This document shows, piece after piece, positions 19,857 through 30,232 of a DNA stretch of 64,000 bases (position 1 is its first letter; the number at the start of each line of letters is the position of its first letter). This DNA is from Dickeya oryzae (lineage in GTDB: Bacteria > Pseudomonadota > Gammaproteobacteria > Enterobacterales > Enterobacteriaceae): the NCBI RefSeq assembly GCF_009372235.1, contig NZ_SULL01000021.1:1-64000 (forward strand), in the 5' to 3' direction. Both the position numbers and the translations under genes were made by a program. The notes below the pieces were generated by a model. It had not been told where the DNA came from. It searched no databases and saw nothing but the letters and a program-made list of their open reading frames with translations.

Positions 19857-20930
19857 CTAACGCTGTAGCTGCCGTGCCAGACTAATCAACTGCTGGGCGA
19901 CATCCTGTGGCGACAGGGTGGAAGGGCGCCAGGCCGCGGTGGTTTGACGTGGTACCAGGGTCGTTTTTAACCGCAGTGGGGCTGGTGTGTGCGGGTGTTG
20001 CAGGCAGTCCAGCAGCCGGTTGACGCTTTCCCGGCCCAGTTGCCTGAAATCCTGACGGATGGTGGTTAACGGCGGCTGGAAATAGGCGCTGTCACGCGTA
20101 TCGTCAAAACCAATGACCGAGATCTGTTCCGGTACGCGCAAGCCGTATTCATGAATCGCCCGCAGAACGCCCAGCGCCATTTGGTCGTTGGCGACGGCAA
20201 TCGCGGTGGGGCGGATTGAATTTGCCAGCAGTAAATGCGCCTGCTGATACCCTGAGCTGGCGCTCCAGTCGCCTTCGGCGATGGCGCAAGGGGTTAACAG
20301 GTTGGCGGCTAGCGCTTTCTGCCAGCCCTCGTAACGCAAACGCGCCGACACCGAACTTTGCGGACCGGTCAGCAAGGCGATGCGACGGTGCCCCATTTCT
20401 ACCAGATGGTCGATAGCCAGCTTCGCACCCTGCTGCGGGTCGAACATCACGCTGGGCAGGTTGGCGGTAGGTGCCGTGTCGAGAAACAACGCTGGTGTGG
20501 CCGCGCACAACTGATGGATGTGCTCCGCCTCTTCTTGCTCCAGTGGGACGTTGATGATGACGCCATCTACCCGCTGTGACAGTAATTCGTTAACGGCGCG
20601 CTGGACGTCATTACCATCGGCCGCACGTAACATGGAGATCACCACCGTGAACCCCAGTTCGCTGGCGGTCGTTTTGATGGCAGCGGCGATTTGGGATGGC
20701 GCATGCAGTGATAGGTCGATTGTCGCCAGCCCAATGGTCGTGCTACTGCGGCGCGCCAGTTGCTGTGCTACCCGATTGGGGATGTAGTGGAGCGCGGCCA
20801 TCGCCTGCTCTACCTTTTCCCGTGTACGTACCGAGACGTGAGGTGCCTGATTCAGTACCCGGGAAACGGTTTGGTATGACACACCGGCGTAAGCTGCCAC
20901 GTCATTGAGCGTTACTGGTTTTGCTTTCAT
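19857..20930 (-). CDS. lacI: Lac repressor (LacI)
   Basis: 357 residues. The N-terminal headpiece VTLNDVAAYAGVSYQTVSRVLN has the E. coli LacI recognition residues Tyr-Gln-...-Arg and is followed by the hinge helix NRVAQQLA. The periplasmic-binding-protein-like core contains SVIGFDDTRDSAYFQPPLTTI. The C-terminal tail (QDVAQQLISLARQLQR) resembles the LacI tetramerization helix in shortened form. It ends about 190 bp upstream of the lacZ start and is transcribed in the same direction. It represses lacZ through the operator at 19745-19765. Confidence 0.93.
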   Translation of the reverse strand: MKAKPVTLNDVAAYAGVSYQTVSRVLNQAPHVSVRTREKVEQAMAALHYIPNRVAQQLARRSSTTIGLATIDLSLHAPSQIAAAIKTTASELGFTVVISMLRAADGNDVQRAVNELLSQRVDGVIINVPLEQEEAEHIHQLCAATPALFLDTAPTANLPSVMFDPQQGAKLAIDHLVEMGHRRIALLTGPQSSVSARLRYEGWQKALAANLLTPCAIAEGDWSASSGYQQAHLLLANSIRPTAIAVANDQMALGVLRAIHEYGLRVPEQISVIGFDDTRDSAYFQPPLTTIRQDFRQLGRESVNRLLDCLQHPHTPAPLRLKTTLVPRQTTAAWRPSTLSPQDVAQQLISLARQLQR

Positions 20931-21017
20931 GATGCTCTGTCAGTCGGTCTCTGCATTGTCACCTCACGTTATCATAACAAATGCCGGTGAGTGCATACCG
21001 TGGTCAACAGAGAAAAA

Positions 21018-21776
21018 TTACGCTGCAACGAGGGGATGTGTCACTTGTCGGTAATACCAGGCGATAGTTTGTTTGATCAGTGCGTCGGTGGCATCCAGGT
21101 AGGCATCGGGTGTGGCGCTGACTTCTGGCTCCAGAATCAGCGGCAGCTCGGTGCAACCCAGAATGATTTTTTCTACCCCTTGCTGGCGCAGCGAATCGGC
21201 GACCGGCAGCAGTAGTTCGCGAGACTGGTTGAAATCACCCGCCTTGTAAGCATAGATACTGTTCATGACCGCCTGCTGCTGTGCCTCATCAGGCAGGGTG
21301 CAGCGCACCTGCTGACCACTGAGTGCATGCTGGTAGATATTGCCGCGCACGGTGGCGGTCGTCGCCAGAATGCCGACGTGATGGACGCGTTGTTCGGCGA
21401 CCTGCTGGCAGGCGGCATCAATAATGCTGATCATGTCTACCTGAGTATGTCGCTTCAAATCCTCGAACCAGTAGTGCGCGGTATTGCAAGGAATGATGAT
21501 GCAGGTGGCTCCCGCGTTTTCCAGAATTCTCATGTACTCAATCATCTTTTGCAGCGGCGACGGGCTGTGATTGAGAATGCACTGGGTACGGTCCGGAATA
21601 TCTGGGATAGACACGGCGATCATCGGAATGTGTTCCTGATCCTTACGTGCCGGGGTTTGCCGGATAAGTTTTTGCATGGCGTCTACGGTGGCACCCGGCC
21701 CCATGCCGCCAAGAATTCCGATTACAGGGTTCACGTTTTCCGCCTCACTGCGAATAGTCTGGAGTGGAAAAATCAT
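21018..21776 (-). CDS. Aspartate/glutamate racemase family protein
   Basis: About 252 residues from ATG 21776 (MIFPLQTIRSEAEN). The two catalytic cysteines are in IIPCNTAHYW and LGCTELPLIL, and the N-terminal GILGGMGPGATVD loop is typical of the PLP-independent PF01177 family, nearest in pattern to aspartate racemase or YgeA. It interconverts L- and D-amino acids in the cytoplasm. A LysR gene is divergent from it and a dicarboxylate/amino-acid symporter lies beyond, which suggests use of aspartate or glutamate. Confidence 0.85.
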   Translation of the reverse strand: MIFPLQTIRSEAENVNPVIGILGGMGPGATVDAMQKLIRQTPARKDQEHIPMIAVSIPDIPDRTQCILNHSPSPLQKMIEYMRILENAGATCIIIPCNTAHYWFEDLKRHTQVDMISIIDAACQQVAEQRVHHVGILATTATVRGNIYQHALSGQQVRCTLPDEAQQQAVMNSIYAYKAGDFNQSRELLLPVADSLRQQGVEKIILGCTELPLILEPEVSATPDAYLDATDALIKQTIAWYYRQVTHPLVAA

Positions 21777-21881
21777 CGCACAGCGCCTGGAAATGTGAAT
21801 TGCGAAATTCCCATCCTCTATGTATGTTTTGCATAACGCCATACACATTATGCGTAGAATGCGTTTTCAAAACGGCGGTTG

Positions 21882-22775
21882 ATGATGCTAAATAATATTG
21901 AAACCAAATGGTTATATGATTTCATTGCACTGGAAGAACACCGCAGTTTCACGCTGGCGGCGGAGACACGTAACATCTCACAGTCGTCGTTCAGCCGACG
22001 TGTTCGGGCGCTGGAAGAGGCCGTAGGGTTTGACCTGTTTGATCGCCGGGCGCAGCCGTTGCAACTGACCGAGCAGGGTAAGATTTTTCATGCCCACATC
22101 CGCAATACCCTCGACGATCTGGAATATCAGATTCATAAATTGCACGGCGGCAGCCACTATAAAAATAAGATAACGATTGCCGCAGCCCATTCGCTGTCGG
22201 TGTTTGTGATGCCGGAATTGCTGAAAAGCGTGCCGGATGTGCAAGAGAAAATCTTCTATGTCGAATCCATCGATGTCGATGATGCGGTTCTCAACCTTAA
22301 AGAAGGGCGCAGTGACTTCATTTTCTCCTTTTATAACGAGGAGTTGATGTCAGAACCGTTTCGTCATACCCGCATTATGGATTCTACCTTGTATCCGGTT
22401 TGCGCCTGCGACGCGCTCGGCAAACCGCAGTTTGATGTGCGCGCCGCCACGTTGCCGTTACTCAATTATACCGATACCAGTTACATGGGCCGTCAGGTCA
22501 ATCGCTACCTCTCCACGCTGGCATCGGAGCGTTTTACCGTGAGTTTTGTCTCCTCAATGAGTGATTTACTCAAACGTATGGTTAAGCAGGGGCACGGTAT
22601 CGCCTGGCTGCCGGATTACTCGATCCGTGATGAGCTGGCGAACAAAGAGCTGACGGTGTTGAAGCTGGATAACGCAGTAATGAAGATGCAGGTGTATCTG
22701 TATCGGTTGGATGCGCGGCTGAATGTGGCGTCGGAATCATTCTGGCGGGCAATGACGGCGTTGCGAACAGCGTAA
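21882..22775 (+). CDS. LysR-family regulator, HypT/YjiE-like
   Basis: 297 residues. The N-terminus NIETKWLYDFIALEEHRSFT and the phrases AAAHSLSVF, LLNYTDTSYMGR and GHGIAWLPDYSIRDE match the YjiE/HypT subfamily closely. E. coli HypT responds to hypochlorite through methionine oxidation. Whether this orthologue does so is not visible. It is divergent from the racemase gene and convergent with the symporter gene, both plausible targets. ATG 21882 is chosen over TTG 21879. Confidence 0.85.
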   Translation: MMLNNIETKWLYDFIALEEHRSFTLAAETRNISQSSFSRRVRALEEAVGFDLFDRRAQPLQLTEQGKIFHAHIRNTLDDLEYQIHKLHGGSHYKNKITIAAAHSLSVFVMPELLKSVPDVQEKIFYVESIDVDDAVLNLKEGRSDFIFSFYNEELMSEPFRHTRIMDSTLYPVCACDALGKPQFDVRAATLPLLNYTDTSYMGRQVNRYLSTLASERFTVSFVSSMSDLLKRMVKQGHGIAWLPDYSIRDELANKELTVLKLDNAVMKMQVYLYRLDARLNVASESFWRAMTALRTA

Positions 22776-22781
22776 TAAAAA

Positions 22782-22803
22782 ACAGCGGCCGGGTGGCCGC
22801 TGT
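22782..22803 (-). terminator. Terminator of the DAACS symporter gene
   Basis: Perfect 9-bp stem ACAGCGGCC/GGCCGCTGT with a 4-base loop. On the minus strand it is followed by TTTTTTATT. It sits between the convergent LysR and symporter genes. Confidence 0.85.
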
Positions 22804-22834
22804 CTGCGTTCAAATGCTGGAGGTATGGACTGGA

Positions 22835-24124
22835 TCAGGCGTCTTGTCTGGCCTGTTGCAACACCACTTCCGGCTCGGTTTCTTCTTCGTCGTCGGTGAT
22901 GTCTTTTTCCAGACTGGCCACCACGGCGGTAGAGATACTGTTGCCGATAACGTTGGTCGCGGTGCGGCCCATATCCAGGAACTGGTCGATGCCCAGAATC
23001 AGCAGGATACCGGCTTCCGGCAGGTTGAACATCGGCAGCGTGGCGGCAACTACCACCACAGAAGCACGTGCAACGCCCGCCATCCCCTTACTGGTGATCA
23101 TCAGCGTCAGCAGGATCAGGATTTGCTGGGTCATGCTCAGATCAATATTGTAGGCCTGAGCGATGAACAGGATGGCAAATGACTGGTACATCATAGAGCC
23201 ATCGAGGTTGAAGGAGTAACCCAGCGGCAGCACGAAGCTGGTGATTTTCTTCGGTACACCGAAACGGGTCAGCGCATCCATGGTTTTCGGATAGGCGGAC
23301 TCACTGCTGGCGGTCGCGAAGGCCAGCATGGTGGGTTCACGAATCAGGCGCGCCAGTACGGCAATAGAGCGGCCGAGGAAGGCGTAACCCACCAGGAACA
23401 ACACCGCCCACAGCAGCGCCAGGCCCAGATAAAACTCACCAATCAGCTTACCGAAGTCATAGATCAGCCCCAGACCCTGAGTCGTGATGGCAGAACCGAT
23501 AGCGGCAAAGACGGCGATAGGTGCCAGCGCCATCACGTAATCGGTGACACGGAACATCACTTTAGCCAGCTCTTCGATGGTAGAGAGAATGAAGTTGGCC
23601 TGTTTGTTGTGGTGCTTGACGTAAGCCAGCGCCGAGCCGAAGAACAGCGAGAACACCAGAATTTGCAGGATCTCGTTGTTAGCCATCGCTTCTATGATAC
23701 TTTTCGGGAAGATATGGCTGATGAAGTTCTTCAGTGTGAAACCATCGGTATTCAGGCCGGTAGTGACGTGGCTGGCCGAAGCCACCAGGTTCATGCCGGT
23801 GCCCGGCTGGAAGAAGTTCGCCAGCATCATACCGATCAGCAATGACAGGAAAGACGCGGTAACAAACCAGGTCATGGCTTTGATACCGACGCGACCTACG
23901 GCAGAAGAGTTACCCATACTGGCCAGGCCGGAAACCAGGGTTGCGAATACCAGCGGTGCAATGATCATCTTGATCAGACGCAGGAAAATATCGGTAACCA
24001 TATTAAAGTACGACGCCACTTCTTTGGCGCGGGCGCCATCCAGATAAGTGTGGCATGCCCAGCCAATCAGAATACCGAGCACGATCGCCAGCATTATCTG
24101 TATTAATAACTTCTGCCTTTGCAT
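22835..24124 (-). CDS. Dicarboxylate/amino-acid:cation symporter (DAACS family)
   Basis: 429 residues from ATG 24124 (MQRQKLLIQIMLAIVLGILI). Family motifs present: the serine-rich re-entrant loop ATASSESAYPKTM, GYSFNLDGSMMYQS, and the C-terminal TNVIGNSISTAVVASLEKD. The tail is unusually acidic (DDEEETEPEVV). This inner-membrane carrier takes up glutamate, aspartate or C4-dicarboxylates with Na+ or H+. It is distinct from the GltP gene at 45991. Next to an amino-acid racemase, an aspartate/glutamate substrate is likely. Confidence 0.88.
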   Translation of the reverse strand: MQRQKLLIQIMLAIVLGILIGWACHTYLDGARAKEVASYFNMVTDIFLRLIKMIIAPLVFATLVSGLASMGNSSAVGRVGIKAMTWFVTASFLSLLIGMMLANFFQPGTGMNLVASASHVTTGLNTDGFTLKNFISHIFPKSIIEAMANNEILQILVFSLFFGSALAYVKHHNKQANFILSTIEELAKVMFRVTDYVMALAPIAVFAAIGSAITTQGLGLIYDFGKLIGEFYLGLALLWAVLFLVGYAFLGRSIAVLARLIREPTMLAFATASSESAYPKTMDALTRFGVPKKITSFVLPLGYSFNLDGSMMYQSFAILFIAQAYNIDLSMTQQILILLTLMITSKGMAGVARASVVVVAATLPMFNLPEAGILLILGIDQFLDMGRTATNVIGNSISTAVVASLEKDITDDEEETEPEVVLQQARQDA

Positions 24125-25037
24125 ATAAACCTCATGTTGATGAATGTACCCAGACAACACCAGTGTTATTGCAGCGTAGCGGTCAGATATGCCGTAAGAC
24201 ATGCGTGGACCGATACCCTGATTTGTTTGTGGGGTGCTGTGTCTGCCGCGCCGAATATTACAACGAATTGCGCGCTTTGCCCTTTTTTTCTGCGAAGAAA
24301 ATGAAATGCATCACTTAATCGGGCTCAAAATACGCTATTTTTCGGTTATTCATCACGAAAATCTTAACTGGCTATCGTTGGTATGATTTAAATAAATCCA
24401 TAATTTTCAATTAATTAGTGTTTATTTTTTTGTGGTGAAAGGTGGTTTTTGCACTAATCATAACTTTTTCTTATATCTTGGATGAAGTCAGCAATATCAC
24501 CAATAATGACCGGGGGATTTATCGCTAAGGGAGGATGACGGTATTATTGATTGATAACGTGTTGGATTAATAAACAGGAATTACCCTTCGTATTTATAAA
24601 AATATAATGGGCCGTGGGATGAAGAGTGATGTTGACCATGAAATAAAAATGACAGTCATTTTAATCACCTGCCTGTATTGCGTAAAAATGGAACGCAAAT
24701 GTTGTTTTCATTCTCTGCATGTAATTGGAATGTTGCAATGAAGTGCTTTTGTGGTGGAGTTTTATACACTCGGCGCGAAAAGAAAAAACACGAAACCGTA
24801 CTTGCCGCCGTGTGAGAAGGTGATGATAATCACACCGTTTGCAGCCTTAATTATAAATAATTCTTATTATTACCTGTCTGGCCACTGATCACCGCTCATC
24901 GGATAACCGGTTGTGGCTCGCTAACCCCGGTTTAGCACGATTCAGATCAAGCTATTGGTGAGGTGACGTGTCATTTCACCAGTGAAGCACTTACACTATT
25001 TCCCCACACTATCTATGGAGATTGGATTACGGTGGTT
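24125..25037. other. Long intergenic region between symporter and fhlA-type genes
   Basis: About 910 bp between divergent genes, AT-rich from 24300 to 24900. It presumably carries both promoters. A loose inverted repeat GTGTGA...TCACAC lies near 24810-24835. No coding sequence, RNA gene or sigma-54 promoter was recognised. Confidence 0.5.
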
Positions 25038-27206
25038 ATGGCGACACGACTGACAGACTCCCCGTCCCGGCTGTCTATTCTCTGGCAGGATGCCTTGTTG
25101 AAAATTTCTCAGTCGCTGTTGCAACAGCGCACCCTACCTGATCTGTTGCAGTGCCTGGACGGTGTGTCGTTCTCGGTGGTGCGGTTTGGTCGCGTCAACG
25201 TCATCCTGCTCGACCCTTTGCGTAACCAGATGCATTTCTACCGCCACGATCGTGACTCCGGGCGGACGCTGTGTAGCGAAGAGGCGATTCTGCTGGCCAA
25301 TGGCCCCGGTGGTGTCGTGTGGAGCACTCAAACCGTGCTGCACTGTGACCGGACACACTTTCAGCGTGATTTCCCCCATCTGACCGATCTGCCCGCCTAC
25401 GCCGGATTAAGCGACTATTGCCAGTTGCCGCTGCGTGGCACCCAGCGAGTACTGGGCGGGGTCGAATTTCTTAAAACCGACGGCAGCCGCTTTACTGACA
25501 GCGAACTGGATTTTTTTCAGGCGCTGGCAGGCGTGGTTGCACTGGTGGTGGAAAATATTCGTGAGCGTGAGCAAGTGTTGCAGGAAGAAGAGCGGTTGCG
25601 CCACGAGCGGGATCACCTGCGTATTCTGGTGGATGTCACCAATACCGTGATTTCCAAACTGGAGCTGAAAGCGCTGGCGCTGGAGGTGTCGCGCGAGATC
25701 CACCGCTTCTTTGGTATTGATTTTATCGCGCTGGTGCTGAAAGACGGCGAAGAGCAAGACAACCCACTGAAGTATCTTGCCACGGTGTATCCGGCATCCG
25801 GCGCACCCAAAACCGTACAAGGCGAAGTGGAGCGGGCGCAAACACTGGCTGACAGCGTGATGGCTCAACATCAGCCGCAACTGATAGACGTACCGACACG
25901 ACTGGCGGCTAAAGACCCACGTCCACTTTGTCAGTGGTTTGACCGTGAGTTGTCTCATGTGTGTCTGTTGCCGTTGGTATTCGGGAACCGCACACTCGGT
26001 GTACTGGAGCTGGCGCATCGCACTGCGCTTGCTGTGAGCGAGGCTGACCTGCGGCTGCTGCGGCAAATTGCTGCCCGCATCGCCATTGCGCTGGATAATG
26101 CGCTGGCGTATGAGCAAATTACCCGGCTGAAGGATTCGTTGATCCATGAAAACTTCTATCTGACGGAGCAACTGACCGAACATATCCATCAGCGCAGTGG
26201 CGACGAGTTTGGCGAGATTATTGGCCGTAGCGCAGCGATTCGACAGGTACTGGAACAGGTGGCGATGGTCGCCGCCAGTGACAGTACGGTGTTGATTTTG
26301 GGAGAAACGGGCACCGGTAAAGAGTTGATTGCCCGCGCTATTCATAGCCTGAGCCAACGTAAATCACAACGCATGGTGAAAATGAATTGTGCCGCGATTC
26401 CTTCTGGCCTGTTGGAAAGCGACCTGTTCGGACATGAGAAAGGGGCGTTTACCGGCGCGACCAGCCAGCGTCAGGGGCGCTTTGAGCTGGCGGATAACAG
26501 CACGTTATTTTTAGATGAAGTTGGGGATATTCCGCTGGAGTTGCAGCCCAAGCTACTGCGGGTACTACAGGAGCGGGAGATAGAGCGGCTGGGCGGCAGT
26601 AAGATTATCCCGGTGAATGTGCGGTTAATTGCCGCGACTAACCGTGACCTGAAACAAATGGTGGCGGACCGTGAGTACCGTAGCGATCTTTACTATCGCC
26701 TCAATGTGTTCCCGATTGTTATTCCGCCGTTACGTGAGCGACCGGAAGACATCCCACTGCTGGTGAAGTTTTTTACCCGCAAGATAGCCCGTCGTATGAA
26801 CCGTACTATCGACAGTATCCCTTCCGATATGCTGCGTCAGTTGAGTCGCTTGCCGTGGCCCGGCAACGTGCGGGAACTGGAAAATGTGGTGGAGCGGGCG
26901 GTGATCCTGACACGCGGCACCACGCTCAACTTACATATGGATGAACTCCAGCACCATTTGTCGCCGCTGGATGTGCCCAAACCCGCGCACTATGAGATTA
27001 TGCCGACAGTAGAGCCCACTCCTGTGCCGCAGGAGGCCGACGACGAGTCAGAACGCGAGCGCATCATCCGGGTTTTACGGGAAACCAATGGGATTGTTGC
27101 TGGCCCGAAAGGCGCGGCGGCACGCCTTGGCCTTAAACGCACCACGTTATTGTCGCGTATGCAGCGTATGGGGATTTCCGCCCGGGAAATTGAAGGGATT
27201 TCGTAA
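25038..27206 (+). CDS. fhlA: FhlA/HyfR-type sigma-54 activator of formate hydrogenlyase
   Basis: About 722 residues from ATG 25038; GTG 25032 or 24963 are alternative starts. Two N-terminal GAF-type domains (about 1-370), where FhlA senses formate, precede an AAA+ domain with Walker A GETGTGKE, the sigma-54 contact loop GAFTGA and Walker [11 protein letters not shown] Fis-type HTH ends the protein ([20 protein letters not shown]). It resembles E. coli FhlA (692 aa) and HyfR (670 aa) equally in architecture; FhlA-like phrases ([33 protein letters not shown]) favour FhlA. It is convergent with fdhF. The sigma-54 promoters of hydN, hyfA and hypC are its expected targets. Confidence 0.93.
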   Translation: MATRLTDSPSRLSILWQDALLKISQSLLQQRTLPDLLQCLDGVSFSVVRFGRVNVILLDPLRNQMHFYRHDRDSGRTLCSEEAILLANGPGGVVWSTQTVLHCDRTHFQRDFPHLTDLPAYAGLSDYCQLPLRGTQRVLGGVEFLKTDGSRFTDSELDFFQALAGVVALVVENIREREQVLQEEERLRHERDHLRILVDVTNTVISKLELKALALEVSREIHRFFGIDFIALVLKDGEEQDNPLKYLATVYPASGAPKTVQGEVERAQTLADSVMAQHQPQLIDVPTRLAAKDPRPLCQWFDRELSHVCLLPLVFGNRTLGVLELAHRTALAVSEADLRLLRQIAARIAIALDNALAYEQITRLKDSLIHENFYLTEQLTEHIHQRSGDEFGEIIGRSAAIRQVLEQVAMVAASDSTVLILGETGTGKELIARAIHSLSQRKSQRMVKMNCAAIPSGLLESDLFGHEKGAFTGATSQRQGRFELADNSTLFLDEVGDIPLELQPKLLRVLQEREIERLGGSKIIPVNVRLIAATNRDLKQMVADREYRSDLYYRLNVFPIVIPPLRERPEDIPLLVKFFTRKIARRMNRTIDSIPSDMLRQLSRLPWPGNVRELENVVERAVILTRGTTLNLHMDELQHHLSPLDVPKPAHYEIMPTVEPTPVPQEADDESERERIIRVLRETNGIVAGPKGAAARLGLKRTTLLSRMQRMGISAREIEGIS

Positions 27207-27233
27207 CGACGACGGTGGTAGCGGAAAACGCGG

Positions 27234-27264
27234 AAAAAGGAGGGGGACGCAATAGCAGCCCCCT
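27234..27264 (-). terminator. Probable terminator after fdhF
   Basis: Stem AGGGGG/CCCCCT with a 12-base loop (27241-27264). On the minus strand it is followed by CCTTTTTCC. It lies between the convergent fhlA and fdhF genes. Confidence 0.55.
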
Positions 27265-27288
27265 CTTGACGGAGAGGGCTGAGAGGGA

Positions 27289-29439
27289 TTAACCCGCGAC
27301 TTCGGCTTCTTTACGCAGACGGGCTTTCAAGGCGCTGTATTCCTGTCTGACATAGTTTTCCGCCCAGTTCTGGTCGGCGATCGGTTCCAGTTTCACCGCG
27401 CAGTGCTTGTACTCCGGGGTTTTGGCGATCGGGTCAACTTCATCCAGTGTCAGCTCGTTACAGGCACCAATCCACCACTGATAAGTCATGTAAACCGCAC
27501 CTTTATTGATGCGTTCACTGACCATCGCCCGGCTGATGACTTTGCCACGGCGTGATGCCACCCAGGTGAGTTGCTGGTCACGGATGCCCAGTTTGGCGGC
27601 GTCTTCTGGGTTCATCTGCACGTAACCCGGTTCGTCTGCCAGTGTTTGCAGCGCGGTACAGTTACCGGTCATGGAGCGGCAAGAGTAGTGGCCCACTTCA
27701 CGCACGGTGGAGAGCACCAGCGGGTAATCGGCGTCGGTTTGCTCCATCGGCGGGTGCCATTCTGTTGCAAACAATAACCCTTTACCGTTCGGGCGGTCGA
27801 ACTTGTTACCTGCATACAACCACGGTGTGCCGGGGCTGTCTTCGGTCAGGCACGGCCACGGGATATAACCCAGCCCGGCCATTTTCTCGTAGGTGGCACC
27901 GTAGTAAAGCGGGCACAGGTTACGCAACTCATCCCAGATTTCCTGAGTGTTGTTGTAATGCATCGGATAGCCCATGGCGGTAGCCATCAGGCTGATGATT
28001 TCCCAGTCTGGCTTCACATTGCCTTTGGGTTCCACCGCTTTATAGAAGCGCTGGAAGCCGCGGTCAGCCGCAGAATACACCCCTTCATGCTCACCCCAGG
28101 AGGTTGCCGGGAAGATGACATCCGCCACGGCGGCGGTTTTGGTCATGAAGATATCCTGAACGATCAGCAATTCCAGTTGATTGAAGGTTTCGCGCACCAC
28201 CGACAAGTCTGGCTCGGTTTGCAGCGGGTCTTCCCCCATCAGGTAATTGGCTTTGATTTTGCCTTCTTTGATCATGTGCGGGACATCGGTCAGCGAGTAG
28301 CCGATGCGGTCAGACAGCGACGGCACACCCCAGGCTTTGGCAAACTTCTCACGCACGTCCGCTTCAGTGACTTTTTGGTAGCCGGGGAACTGGTTCGGCA
28401 GCGCACCCATATCACAGGCACCCTGAACGTTGTTTTGTCCACGTACCGGGCCGACGCCGACATTCGGGCGACCGAGGTTGCCGGTCAGCAGTGCCAGGCC
28501 AGACAGGCCTTTCACCACGTCCACCCCTTGTGTCCACTGGGTGACACCCATGCCCCACAGTATGGTGGCTGACGGTGCCGCGGCATACATGCGAATGGCA
28601 TCGCGGATTAACTGCGGGTCAAGGCCAGTGATATCTGCCACGTATTCCGGGGTGTATTTCGCCACAATGGCGCGATATTCATCGAACCCTTCGGTGTGTT
28701 GCGCCACGAAACTTGAGTTATACAGCCCTTCGTTGATCAGGACGTTGGCAAACGCGTTGACCAGTGCCATGTTGGAGCCGTTTTTCAGCGGCAGCCACAG
28801 GTCGGCGATACGGGCGGTTTCGATATGGCGTGGGTCACAAACGATAACTTTGGCACCGCGCTCTTTCGCTTTGATGATGCGACGCGCCACGATCGGGTGA
28901 GAGTCGGCAGCGTTGTAACCGAAGACTAAAATGCAGTCGGTTTTTTCGATTTCGCAAATCGAGTTACTCATGGCCCCGTTACCCAGTGTCACCTGCAACC
29001 CGGAAACAGACGGGCCGTGGCAGACGCGGGCGCAACAGTCGATGTTGTTGGTGCCGGTCACCGCGCGGGCGAATTTCTGCATCACATAGTTGGTTTCGTT
29101 ACCCGGACCACGGGATGAACCGGTGTGCATGATGGCGTCCGGGCCGTATTTCTCTTTGATGGCTTTCAGGCGAGAACTGGCGAAGTCGATGGCTTCTTCC
29201 CAGGAGACGACCTCAAACGGCGCGCCTTTCTGGCGGCGGATCATCGGTTGTTTGAGACGTGGGGTTAACAGTTTGGTGTCGTTGAGAAAATCCCAACCAT
29301 AGTAGCCTTTTAAGCACAGCTCACCTTCGTTGGTCAGGCCGTTGGCACCTTCTGCACCGACGACTTTGCCATTTTCCACCAACAGGTTAATTTTGCAGCC
29401 TGACCCACAATATGGGCAGACGGTAATCACTTTCTGCAT
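27289..29439 (-). CDS. fdhF: Formate dehydrogenase H, selenium-free (Cys140)
   Basis: 716 residues from ATG 29439 (MQKVITVCPYCGSGC), against 715 in E. coli FdhF, and similar throughout. The N-terminal CPYCGSGC...C motif binds a [4Fe-4S] cluster; the bis-MGD molybdopterin domains follow, with VRGQNNVQGACDMGALP and REVGHYSCRSMTGNC. At the active site the sequence is NIDCCARVCHGPSV with an ordinary TGC codon (29022-29020) where E. coli has UGA-selenocysteine at residue 140; the downstream HGPSV is kept. It oxidises formate to CO2 and passes electrons through FeS subunits to hydrogenase-4. It lies downstream of hydN in one sigma-54 transcript. Confidence 0.95.
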   Translation of the reverse strand: MQKVITVCPYCGSGCKINLLVENGKVVGAEGANGLTNEGELCLKGYYGWDFLNDTKLLTPRLKQPMIRRQKGAPFEVVSWEEAIDFASSRLKAIKEKYGPDAIMHTGSSRGPGNETNYVMQKFARAVTGTNNIDCCARVCHGPSVSGLQVTLGNGAMSNSICEIEKTDCILVFGYNAADSHPIVARRIIKAKERGAKVIVCDPRHIETARIADLWLPLKNGSNMALVNAFANVLINEGLYNSSFVAQHTEGFDEYRAIVAKYTPEYVADITGLDPQLIRDAIRMYAAAPSATILWGMGVTQWTQGVDVVKGLSGLALLTGNLGRPNVGVGPVRGQNNVQGACDMGALPNQFPGYQKVTEADVREKFAKAWGVPSLSDRIGYSLTDVPHMIKEGKIKANYLMGEDPLQTEPDLSVVRETFNQLELLIVQDIFMTKTAAVADVIFPATSWGEHEGVYSAADRGFQRFYKAVEPKGNVKPDWEIISLMATAMGYPMHYNNTQEIWDELRNLCPLYYGATYEKMAGLGYIPWPCLTEDSPGTPWLYAGNKFDRPNGKGLLFATEWHPPMEQTDADYPLVLSTVREVGHYSCRSMTGNCTALQTLADEPGYVQMNPEDAAKLGIRDQQLTWVASRRGKVISRAMVSERINKGAVYMTYQWWIGACNELTLDEVDPIAKTPEYKHCAVKLEPIADQNWAENYVRQEYSALKARLRKEAEVAG

Positions 29440-29473
29440 GACATTGCTCTCCTTCATCGTACCGACGGCACGC

Positions 29474-30016
29474 TCAGAATTTCATTTCCGCGGCTTCATC
29501 AAGTGCTGCGCGCCGCTGTTTACGTTGGATCATCTCCTGAATGTCGTCTCTGCTTATCAGGTGCAGGGCTTTGGTGGGGCAGACTTCGACACAAGCCGGA
29601 CCGTTGGCACGTCCTTCACACAGGTCACACTTGTGCGCTTCCGCCTTAATGCAGTTGCCCAGCGTCTGATAATGGCTGATACGCGCTACCGGTTTACTGA
29701 TCACCGTCATGGCACCGTAGGGGCATGCCACTACGCAGGTTTTGCAACCAATGCATTTCTCTTGCTGCACCCGGATATGATCGCCGGCATGGACGATCGC
29801 CCCGTTAGGGCAAACATTTGCACAGGGTGCGTCTTCACAGTGACGGCACTGAATTGTGGTGCTGACATTCAGCCCCTTCACCACTTTTAGTCGCGGTGCG
29901 AAATGCTCTGCAGACAGCGATGACGGGTTACCATCACTGTGGGCCAGCACGCAGGCGATTTCGCAGGTGCGGCAGCCAATACATTTCTTGGGGTCTGCTA
30001 AAACGAACCGGTTCAT
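29474..30016 (-). CDS. hydN: HydN-like 4Fe-4S electron-transfer protein
   Basis: 180 residues, against 175 in E. coli HydN. Sixteen cysteines in four groups (CIGCRTCEIAC, CRHCEDAPCANVC, CIGCKTCVVAC, CDLC with CVEVC) predict four [4Fe-4S] clusters. HydN and its paralogues HycB/HyfA link formate dehydrogenase H to the hydrogenase. The gene is followed 34 bp later by fdhF, the order found in E. coli, and preceded by a sigma-54 promoter. Confidence 0.93.
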   Translation of the reverse strand: MNRFVLADPKKCIGCRTCEIACVLAHSDGNPSSLSAEHFAPRLKVVKGLNVSTTIQCRHCEDAPCANVCPNGAIVHAGDHIRVQQEKCIGCKTCVVACPYGAMTVISKPVARISHYQTLGNCIKAEAHKCDLCEGRANGPACVEVCPTKALHLISRDDIQEMIQRKQRRAALDEAAEMKF

Positions 30017-30093
30017 GACAGGGTCTCCTTCCGCGGCTCTGGTTGACTAAAGGTTATGTCGACGGCATGGCACCGACACATCGCCATACACAA

Positions 30094-30109
30094 AGCAGGG
30101 TTTATGCCA
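30094..30109 (-). promoter_or_regulatory. Sigma-54 promoter of hydN-fdhF
   Basis: Minus strand TGGCATAAACCCTGCT, with the invariant GG and GC in exact -24/-12 spacing, about 80 bp upstream of the hydN start. Confidence 0.85.
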
Positions 30110-30217
30110 GAATGAATGCTTATGATTTAGTGGTTTGATTTATAAAAGATTAAAGGCGAATGGATGATGAAAGTCGGCGTGATAAATGGGCGGATGTCGA
30201 GTGTCGACGACCGCCTT

Positions 30218-30232
30218 CGGCAGATTTGACGA
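30218..30232 (+). promoter_or_regulatory. Candidate activator site upstream of hydN (shared 15-mer)
   Basis: CGGCAGATTTGACGA lies about 110 bp upstream of the hydN sigma-54 promoter. The same 15-mer with one change is at 43032-43046 between hyfA and hypC. TGTCGA/TCGAC words cluster beside both. A binding site for the FhlA/HyfR-type activator is inferred. Confidence 0.45.

Noticed and set aside
24800..24840. CRP site upstream of fhlA from TGTGA...TCACA
   Set aside because: The half-sites are 14 bp apart; a CRP site needs 6 bp.
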